DNA of 64,000 bases, from contig CM045733.1 of NCBI GenBank assembly GCA_024760905.1, positions 31,772,001-31,836,000 of the forward strand. The letters are read 5' to 3'. A model generated the notes under the pieces. The model had not been told where the DNA came from. It worked only from the letters and a program-made list of their open reading frames with translations, and did no database searches. Position 1 is the first letter of the stretch. Each line of letters opens with the position of its first letter. A program made the translations under genes and the position numbers. This document shows positions 62,765 to 64,000 of this stretch, in pieces. This DNA comes from Plotosus lineatus. Its lineage: Eukaryota; Chordata; Actinopteri; Siluriformes; Plotosidae.

Positions 62765-63834
62765 GGGGCAGTTTTGCTGGGGTGGGAGCTAGGTGAAGTC
62801 AGGTAACACCTTTCAGATTTAAGAAGGTGCCTGGATCAGCAGTTTGCTTTACCCCAAACCTTTTTTCTGCTTGAAAGACCTAGGCAAAGCTGCATGTACC
62901 TTGCATTTAAAACAAACTTTTACCAGTGTGATTCCACAAAGTGGGCAATGGAAGTACAGTGTTGGATGAAAAAGCAGTACTGGGATGATGGCAGAGTGGT
63001 ACAACTGGAATAAAACGTTTGTTAGGTTTAGGAGCATGTTTTGTAATAAGCCTTGTATTACAGAGTATTCATGGTATAGTGTTCTCAAAAATAAAATGAC
63101 ATAAGTGGCTGCAGTAGCCTTGACCTTCAACCTGTCTGTCTTCCTTTCGGCTTTTTCCCCTTTTACTCAGGAGTCGCCACAGCGAATCATCTGATTCGCA
63201 CGTTTGATTTGGCAGAGGTTTTTACGTCGGATGCTCTTCCTGTCACAACCCTTTTAGCAAGGGATAGAAACACGCTGACGACTTTGCAGCTACTCTTTAC
63301 GAAAGTCAGCAATGGTTCTTTTACATGCCTCTCACCATAGACAGTGAGAGACATGGCCCGCCTTTGATAACCCAGTTAGCCGCACTGGGAGGGACAGTGA
63401 CAACCCTGTGGAGAGTGGGACTCGAACCCCCAACCTTTGGATCAGCGATCCAGCGCCCTATACCACTAGACCACCACTGACCTTCAACCTGCAAAACCTT
63501 AATTAGTCAACACTTTTATCAAGGTGGACATTTGTGTGGAGTTTGAAGAAAATCCTTCAACACTTTCTCGAAATACCCCATTTCATAAGAATGGCACAGA
63601 CAGATGACTGGACGGACTTGAACAGAGCTTGAAAACAATGTCTCCAGCACTGACATTCACAAACAGACTGACAGAGACAGAGAGAGAGAGATGATTAGTA
63701 CCCTGTATGTGAAGTTATCTGTGGATATGCTGATCTCCTTCCCCTCTACCTCCACTTTTACTGGACCTGATAGGCTCTTGGAATTTGGCAGGGTCCCCAG
63801 AGGGTCAGACAATGGACTGATCTTACATACAACA
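36508..63834 (-). CDS. plxnb2: plexin-B2, C-terminal half (22 coding exons, 5' end outside window)
   Basis: Class-B plexin: a single-pass cell-surface receptor for class 4 semaphorins that signals through an intracellular R-Ras/Rap GAP domain and, by its C-terminal PDZ ligand, through PDZ-RhoGEF/LARG to RhoA (family knowledge). The 22 exons on the minus strand join in a continuous frame of 2932 nt to the stop at 36508-36510. Domains in order: end of IPT2, IPT3, further IPT-type segments, membrane-proximal region with a RRQRR site, one transmembrane helix ([18 protein letters not shown]), coiled-coil juxtamembrane segment, GAP part 1 with the LMLRR arginine motif, Rho-binding insert, GAP part 2 with LPLRFWVN, and tail ENKVTDL. 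The [16 protein letters not shown] ending, the EWRPG and [10 protein letters not shown] motifs and the [11 protein letters not shown] juxtamembrane segment fit plexin-B2 better than B1 or B3 from memory of the families. Human plexin-B2 is about 1838 residues, so roughly half is here. Which teleost paralogue (2a or 2b) cannot be decided. Confidence 0.96.
36991..37340 (+). repeat. tRNA-SINE family A, full-length copy with 15-bp target duplication
   Basis: Flanked by perfect 15-bp repeats ATCTACATTACAAAT at 36976-36990 and 37341-37355. Full order: head with boxes A and B (ggttgggggctcgagtccca), body, and tail GGCGACCCCTGAAAAAGGG with an A/G-rich end. Lies in the last plxnb2 intron in antisense orientation to the gene. 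Confidence 0.95.
37811..37885 (-). CDS. plxnb2: plxnb2 exon: GAP C-terminal helix
   Basis: A 25-codon phase 0-0 exon, [20 protein letters not shown] then [22 protein letters not shown] is the final amphipathic helix of the plexin GAP fold. Acceptor TTGCTCAG, donor GTAGGT. Confidence 0.97.
37970..38052. repeat. (CA)n microsatellite in plxnb2 intron
   Basis: Two CA arrays separated by 'tcac', filling nearly half of the 188-bp intron and ending about 20 bp from the donor of the 38074-38149 exon. Confidence 0.97.
38074..38149 (-). CDS. plxnb2: plxnb2 exon: GAP C-terminal helices
   Basis: Encodes [20 protein letters not shown] then AEISR. Nearly every residue matches the plexin-B2 consensus as I know it. 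The donor GTGAGT lies next to a (CA)n microsatellite filling the short downstream intron. Confidence 0.97.
38262..38326 (-). CDS. plxnb2: plxnb2 exon: GAP domain
   Basis: A 65-nt exon encoding [20 protein letters not shown] then E and a split Asp codon. The [15 protein letters not shown] motif is universal in plexins. Acceptor TTTTTCTCAG, donor GTGAGTG. Confidence 0.97.
38460..38607 (-). CDS. plxnb2: plxnb2 exon: GAP domain, LPLRFWVN motif
   Basis: Encodes [38 protein letters not shown] and TKTEHKLTP. The Arg of LPLRFWVN is an invariant GAP residue and is intact. The acceptor TGCACAG is immediately preceded by more than 100 bp of GT/GC-interspersed microsatellite. Confidence 0.97.
38615..38718. 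repeat. (CA)n/(CG-interrupted) microsatellite at a splice acceptor
   Basis: Alternating CA with regular CG interruptions, starting only about 8 bp from the acceptor of the exon that ends at 38607. Frames through it give His-Thr runs and are not genes. Confidence 0.97.
39007..39420. mobile_element. 414-bp pogo/Tigger-like MITE in plxnb2 intron
   Basis: TA-flanked with termini CAGGGATCCCTCACCTTC and the inverted GTAACGAGGGATCCCTG. The first 12 bases are themselves nearly palindromic (GGGATCCC). The interior shares 'cataattggccttgttttgc' with the 23568 element in inverse. Nonautonomous. Confidence 0.88.
39752..40490 (-). mobile_element. Rex3-like LINE fragment with internal deletion
   Basis: The left half (to about 40200) matches the 3' coding end of the 45990 copy (tgaggtccagacgtccctcc; aaagctcgtgaccattagtg). 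It then jumps to the 5'-end region (ggtggcagccaaaggcaatg; gttctgtcggaccgttcctc). More than 2 kb of internal sequence is missing. Minus strand, same sense as plxnb2. Confidence 0.8.
41525..41870 (-). mobile_element. RTE-like LINE 3' fragment
   Basis: Reverse complement of the right part of the RTE copy at 22555-22966: 'cttcaggggtcgcctccatc', 'cttcatgtctttttcaccac', 'ccatctcaatctagcctttc' and 'gaaaacctcaacattttcat'. Lies 70 bp from the plxnb2 exon at 41938. Confidence 0.85.
41938..42098 (-). CDS. plxnb2: plxnb2 exon: GAP domain
   Basis: Encodes [32 protein letters not shown] and TIHIWKTN. All are plexin GAP core helices. The acceptor GTTGTAG is preceded on the minus strand by a GT-rich microsatellite instead of a normal pyrimidine tract. 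Donor GTTCAT. Confidence 0.96.
42106..42147. repeat. (CA)n microsatellite at a splice acceptor
   Basis: Starts about 8 bp upstream (in transcript sense) of the acceptor of the exon ending at 42098. On the transcribed strand it reads (GT)n. Confidence 0.96.
42449..42507. repeat. (ATA/CAA)n microsatellite touching a splice donor
   Basis: Triplet array running directly into the donor of the exon that starts at 42508. The transcribed strand reads AAG then GTTGTTGTTGTT followed by ATT units. Confidence 0.97.
42508..42659 (-). CDS. plxnb2: plxnb2 exon: return to GAP domain
   Basis: Encodes [20 protein letters not shown] to [20 protein letters not shown] and the [11 protein letters not shown] motif lead from the Rho-binding insert back into the GAP core. 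The donor is GTTGTT, the first units of a (GTT)n(ATT)n microsatellite that starts at the splice site. Confidence 0.96.
42766..42812. repeat. (TAA)n microsatellite
   Basis: Triplet array in the intron upstream of the 42508-42659 exon, preceded by an inverted short (ATT)n at 42760-42778, so it can fold back. Confidence 0.95.
43025..43165. repeat. Mermaid-like SINE remnant
   Basis: 'atgcatgtctttagactgat', 'aaggaaacccaccaaagcac', 'gggaacccaggaccttgctg' and 'gagtgctacctattatgcc' are the tRNA-proximal half of the SINE. Confidence 0.5.
43867..43951 (-). CDS. plxnb2: plxnb2 exon: end of Rho-binding domain
   Basis: Encodes [20 protein letters not shown] to ESHEE plus one base. VR..ATL.LS.V matches the last strand of the Rho-binding fold and the tail is a variable linker. 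The donor GTGGGT was chosen because it alone keeps phase with the next exon (Arg-Ser-Ala-Leu-Leu-Glu). Confidence 0.92.
44132..44232 (-). CDS. plxnb2: plxnb2 exon: Rho-GTPase-binding domain, second part
   Basis: Encodes [18 protein letters not shown], then [15 protein letters not shown]. The preceding Glu codon is split. LSDLDLTS and RW.RLNTL.HY form the GTPase-contacting strand and helix of the plexin-B Rho-binding fold. Donor GTAGGT. Confidence 0.96.
44361..44517 (-). CDS. plxnb2: plxnb2 exon: Rho-GTPase-binding domain, first part
   Basis: Encodes [37 protein letters not shown] and [26 protein letters not shown] is the first half of the ubiquitin-like Rho-binding domain, which binds Rac1/Rnd GTPases in plexins. 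The acceptor was placed at TTCTCAG before ACTGTG. An alternative acceptor 9 nt further in (GTGCAG) would drop TVQ. Confidence 0.93.
44518..45289. other. plxnb2 intron, no feature recognised
   Basis: About 770 bp of AT-rich sequence without recognisable repeat or exon. Confidence 0.5.
45290..45436 (-). CDS. plxnb2: plxnb2 exon: GAP to RBD transition
   Basis: A phase 0-0 exon, [20 protein letters not shown] through [20 protein letters not shown]. It contains the GEPLY.LF..IKHQV.KGPVD signature and leads into the Rho-GTPase-binding insert. Donor GTGAGT. Confidence 0.97.
45534..45600 (-). CDS. plxnb2: plxnb2 exon: GAP domain
   Basis: A short exon encoding [20 protein letters not shown] then [18 protein letters not shown] is among the most conserved plexin GAP segments. 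Donor GTAAGC, acceptor TGTCTGTAG. It is only 87 bp from the preceding exon. Confidence 0.97.
45688..45869 (-). CDS. plxnb2: plxnb2 exon: GAP domain with arginine-finger motif
   Basis: Starts [11 protein letters not shown], passes through [20 protein letters not shown] and ends NPKLMLRR, with the last Arg codon split. The LMLRR pair is the catalytic arginine motif of plexin GAPs and is intact. Acceptor TTTTTCCAG, donor GTGATT. Confidence 0.97.
45990..49340 (-). mobile_element. near full-length Rex3-like LINE in plxnb2 intron (sense)
   Basis: Runs on the minus strand from the CCCCTCCTCGAATCGCCACC 5' block near 49340 to a (GATGA)n 3' tail at 45990-46005, 3.35 kb in all. This is about full length for Rex3-type elements. 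It carries the endonuclease and RT regions described separately. It is markedly more GC-rich than its surroundings. The same orientation as plxnb2 means plxnb2 pre-mRNA contains it in sense. It sits between a (TA)n at each side (45979-45988; 49354-49409). Confidence 0.85.
46001..49176 (-). pseudogene. Rex3-like endonuclease/reverse transcriptase, a few frame breaks
   Basis: Order on the minus strand. N-terminus: [19 protein letters not shown] and [13 protein letters not shown]. Endonuclease: [148 protein letters not shown], and FADDVV only in a shifted frame near 46790. C-terminal 260 codons are open: [16 protein letters not shown] to [20 protein letters not shown]. One frame break near 46950 and one inside the FADD region disable RT as read here. 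Confidence 0.85.
49354..49409. repeat. (AT)n microsatellite
   Basis: A 56-bp AT array next to the 5' end of the Rex3-like element. Confidence 0.97.
49933..50162 (-). CDS. plxnb2: plxnb2 exon: N-terminal segment of GAP domain
   Basis: Encodes [20 protein letters not shown] to [10 protein letters not shown]. The segments [19 protein letters not shown] and [13 protein letters not shown] match the start of the split RasGAP fold of plexin-B2. Donor GTAATC, acceptor TCTTTCAG. The downstream intron holds the Rex3-like LINE. Confidence 0.96.
51120..51388 (-). pseudogene. possible N-terminal fragment of a hAT-like/zinc-finger transposon protein
   Basis: Minus-strand ATG at 51386-51388 opens [20 protein letters not shown], then KNKFKW and a stop. 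In another frame [20 protein letters not shown] and [12 protein letters not shown] follow, with a CVYC..H-type zinc-finger look. It lies beside a hairpin MITE. This could be the 5' part of an unclassified transposon. It is frameshifted and inside a plxnb2 intron. Confidence 0.35.
51477..51722. mobile_element. hairpin-forming inverted-repeat MITE
   Basis: The two arms of about 100 bp are inverted copies: 'aggcgctccaccgtaagtaa', 'tgcttgtgcttgagacaaag' and 'ggcttatctggacatctgat' on the left pair with 'cgaaagtccggataagcccc', 'gctttgtctcacaagcacca' and 'tcagtggagcacctcacg' on the right. The loop is about 35 bp. No coding capacity. Confidence 0.75.
52285..53612 (-). mobile_element. Tc1-like transposon, degraded, in plxnb2 intron
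   Basis: Inverted ends share 'ggtcaaaatttctgttaatg' (left, near 52318) and the reverse of 'cataacagaaattttgacca' (right, near 53555), with 'cttgaggttacaga' inward. Minus-strand transposase remnants: [20 protein letters not shown] (about 52860-52910) and [20 protein letters not shown] (about 52655-52714), the second and third parts of the DDE core. The LNPIEN-type motif has drifted and frameshifts occur. Confidence 0.82.
53613..54000. other. plxnb2 intron segment, nothing recognised
   Basis: A 68-codon plus-strand frame at 53660-53866 was examined. It has no splice context or recognised domain. Confidence 0.4.
54010..54041. repeat. (CA)n microsatellite
   Basis: CA array in the plxnb2 intron about 160 bp from the exon at 54199. 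Confidence 0.95.
54199..54299 (-). CDS. plxnb2: plxnb2 exon: juxtamembrane coiled coil
   Basis: Encodes [18 protein letters not shown] to RDRCKKEFT. The heptad-like charged helix is the cytoplasmic juxtamembrane coiled coil, which in plexins controls GAP activation by dimerisation. One base each side completes codons (Arg before it, Asp of DLMIEME after it). Acceptor TTTCTGTAG, donor GTGTGC. Confidence 0.96.
54391..54527 (-). CDS. plxnb2: plxnb2 exon: transmembrane segment
   Basis: Encodes [18 protein letters not shown], then a hydrophobic stretch [18 protein letters not shown] and SVYCY before a split Arg codon. This is the only transmembrane helix of the receptor. The IIIPAVI.PM core is characteristic of plexins, whose membrane helices dimerise. 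Confidence 0.96.
54618..54797 (-). CDS. plxnb2: plxnb2 exon: membrane-proximal region with furin-type cleavage site
   Basis: A phase 0-0 exon of 60 codons, [20 protein letters not shown] to [20 protein letters not shown] matches the AMTLQEAEAFVG-type segment of plexin-B2. Residues 46-50 of the exon read RRQRR followed by D, a polybasic furin/proprotein-convertase consensus. B-type plexins are known to be cleaved here into associated alpha and beta subunits. The acceptor GTGTGTGCAG sits in a short GT run. Confidence 0.93.
55300..55506 (+). repeat. tRNA-SINE family A, headless copy
   Basis: From 'ggtgagaggcatgtaaaaga' through 'gagtagctgcaaagctgtca' to 'gggaaaaagccgaaaggaaa'. The tRNA head and front half of the body are absent and the tail is diverged (gatccctaataaaggg). 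Confidence 0.85.
55510..56245. other. plxnb2 intron segment, nothing recognised
   Basis: AT-rich sequence without known repeat termini or exon evidence. Confidence 0.4.
56250..56695. repeat. degenerate tandem repeat, unit about 135-140 bp
   Basis: A block with 'agtgcacagaatccaaattt', 'agaatggtg', 'tgtgtagttacatagac' and 'gatgattgatga' recurs with drift about every 130-142 bp (near 56265, 56385, 56513 and 56670), about 3.3 copies. Family unknown; not a simple microsatellite. Confidence 0.65.
57572..57887 (+). repeat. tRNA-derived SINE family B with target duplication
   Basis: Flanked by 13-bp repeats AGTTTGTGGGACT at 57559-57571 and 57888-57900. The head carries box A-like 'tggtgtagtgtttagggt' and box B 'ggttgtgagttcgaatccca'. 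The body holds 'gcgatggactagcatcccat' and 'aaaccggggataagcaccgg', and it ends in poly-A. Unrelated to family A beyond the tRNA head. Intact, so probably a recent insertion. Confidence 0.92.
58062..58372 (+). repeat. tRNA-derived SINE family C
   Basis: The head reads 'gtgtggcctaagggttacag' with box B-like 'gatcgctggttcgatttc'. The body reads 'ctgaagtgccctagaccaca', 'gcagctaacccccaactgct' and 'gtagcccactgctcatctaa'. This matches a common fish tRNA-SINE pattern. A (GT)n and a G-run at 58160-58199 interrupt it. Confidence 0.75.
58438..58467. repeat. (AT)n microsatellite
   Basis: AT array flanked by an inverted 'ttctaatatat' / 'atatattagaa' pair, about 50 bp from the plxnb2 exon at 58515. Confidence 0.9.
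58515..58712 (-). CDS. plxnb2: plxnb2 exon: membrane-proximal ectodomain, IPT end
   Basis: A phase 0-0 exon of 66 codons, [17 protein letters not shown] to SIIIVH. The FLSPA core and LELDG motif match the beta strands of the last plexin IPT region. It carries three potential N-glycosylation sites: NKT, NST and NLT. Donor GTAAGT is optimal. The flanking introns are large and transposon-rich. Confidence 0.92.
58861..59702. mobile_element. pogo/Tigger-like nonautonomous element
   Basis: TA-flanked, with ends CAGTGAAACCTCAGCTAACG and the inverted CGTTAGACGAGGTACCACTG. Length 842 bp with no transposase. The terminal sequence resembles Tigger elements whose ends read CAGTGGTACCTCG. In plxnb2 intron. 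Confidence 0.8.
60149..60400. mobile_element. pogo/Tigger-like element, right end uncertain
   Basis: The left end after TA reads CAGTGGTACCTTGCTTCTCG and continues with 'ttcgaac'-rich sequence (gatcgaacaaatcagaattc) typical of this MITE type. No convincing inverted right end was found, so it is probably truncated somewhere after 60370. Confidence 0.55.
61023..61146 (-). CDS. plxnb2: plxnb2 exon: fourth IPT-type segment
   Basis: Encodes [19 protein letters not shown] onward to [23 protein letters not shown] is the start of an IPT-type fold of the plexin ectodomain. It is preceded by a pyrimidine-containing acceptor (TGATTTCAG) and ends in phase 0 with donor GTAATG. Confidence 0.92.
61559..61729 (-). 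CDS. plxnb2: plxnb2 exon: IPT3 end and start of next IPT segment
   Basis: Begins [14 protein letters not shown] and ends [10 protein letters not shown]. It carries the Cys-containing C-terminal half of an IPT domain and the linker to the next. Donor is GTCAAG, a weak GT donor, but phase and homology require it: two carried bases AC plus T from the next exon give Thr before [11 protein letters not shown]. Confidence 0.9.
61847..61983 (-). CDS. plxnb2: plxnb2 exon: IPT3, first part
   Basis: Starts in phase 0 and encodes [20 protein letters not shown] onward to VGDVPCT plus two bases. The GP.HGGT.ITISG signature is the conserved A-B strand core of a plexin IPT/TIG domain. Donor GTGAGT, acceptor CACTAG. 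The last codon is completed by the first base of the next exon to give Ile. Confidence 0.93.
62092..62210. repeat. (CA)n(TA)n(CA)n compound microsatellite
   Basis: CA, then a long AT array, then CA again. The central AT tract is self-complementary. Confidence 0.97.
62258..62470. repeat. common fish interspersed repeat starting (ATTCA)n
   Basis: 'attcaattcaattcagtttt', 'atttgtatagcattttttac' and 'aaagcagctttgcagagtaa' match a repeat seen throughout many teleost genomes (from memory; class uncertain). No termini could be fixed. Confidence 0.5.
62728..62763. repeat. poly-T tract
   Basis: About 34 consecutive T, read on the transcribed (minus) strand as poly-A, followed by a G run. It could be a retrotransposon tail, but no body is recognised to the left. 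Confidence 0.9.
63135..63477 (-). repeat. tRNA-SINE family A, full-length copy with 14-bp target duplication
   Basis: Flanked by perfect 14-bp repeats TGACCTTCAACCTG at 63121-63134 and 63478-63491. On the minus strand: head with boxes A and B (GGTTCGAGTCCCACTC in inverse), body, and RTE-like tail at the left. Best-preserved copy in the window. It lies in plxnb2 sense orientation in the intron after the exon at 63702. Confidence 0.96.
63702..63834 (-). CDS. plxnb2: plxnb2 exon: end of second IPT domain
   Basis: First plxnb2 exon seen in the window in transcript order. It completes a split codon with 1 nt and then encodes 44 residues beginning [11 protein letters not shown] and ending STDNFTYR. 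The acceptor is TGTCAG and the donor GTACTA. NFTYR followed by DPVPLRV in the next exon is the usual junction between consecutive plexin IPT domains. The next upstream exon lies beyond the right edge. Confidence 0.9.
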
Positions 63835-64000
63835 CTGACACATACAGAGAGACAGATGTAAACACATACAGAAAAACTTGCTTCATAGTAATGGCAGCGT
63901 GGCTGCACTACAATATATCACTTTCATTCCATTGGTTATTGATCAGTGGGCAGCATTACTAAGCAATAATCACATTATGTTTTACAGTTTTTCACTGAAA

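Overview
The window is AT-rich, intron-rich vertebrate DNA crowded with transposons. It is almost certainly a teleost fish. The evidence is Tc1-like elements, Rex3-like and RTE-like LINEs, several tRNA-derived SINE families typical of fish, piggyBac-like, hAT and pogo/Tigger-like DNA elements, and long (CA)n and (AT)n arrays. I lean towards a catfish-like otophysan because of the SINE set, but with low confidence.

The only clearly recognisable host gene is plexin-B2 (plxnb2) on the minus strand. Twenty-two coding exons run from 63834 down to the stop codon at 36508-36510. They encode the last 976 residues or so: IPT/TIG domains, the membrane-proximal ectodomain with a dibasic furin-type site, one transmembrane helix, a juxtamembrane coiled coil, and the split RasGAP domain with its inserted Rho-GTPase-binding domain. 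The protein ends in the PDZ-binding tail VTDL. Every junction keeps reading phase and no frame break was seen, so the gene looks functional. Its 5' half (Sema domain, PSI domains, first IPT) lies beyond the right edge.

Left of plxnb2 (1-36 kb) is mostly a transposon graveyard. A piggyBac-like element at 2.2-6.3 kb carries a Tigger-like element and a Rex3-like LINE inside it. A cluster of tRNA-SINE copies lies at 8.8-11.6 kb. A Tc1-like element with about 210-bp inverted repeats lies at 15.1-16.7 kb. A four-element nest occupies 18.8-24.9 kb: a Tc1 split by an RTE LINE, which is split by a hAT element, with a Tigger-like element in the other arm of the Tc1. Tigger-like elements and a long non-LTR LINE fill 25-32.5 kb. 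Between 13.8 and 18.4 kb on the minus strand a few exon-like segments with good splice sites may be the 3' end of an unidentified membrane-protein gene.

Inside plxnb2 the introns carry a 3.35-kb Rex3-like LINE in sense orientation, an RTE fragment, a 414-bp MITE, a degenerate Tc1, a hairpin MITE, two Tigger-like elements, several SINEs (two with clean 14-15 bp target duplications), a degenerate tandem repeat and many microsatellites. Several microsatellites directly abut splice junctions.

I found no prokaryotic-type system, CRISPR array, rRNA gene or free-standing tRNA gene. The most interesting signals are the layered insertions that give a relative chronology, a SINE family that shares its tail with the RTE LINE and has one member with a swapped tail, the repeat-embedded splice sites of plxnb2, and the unidentified exons.
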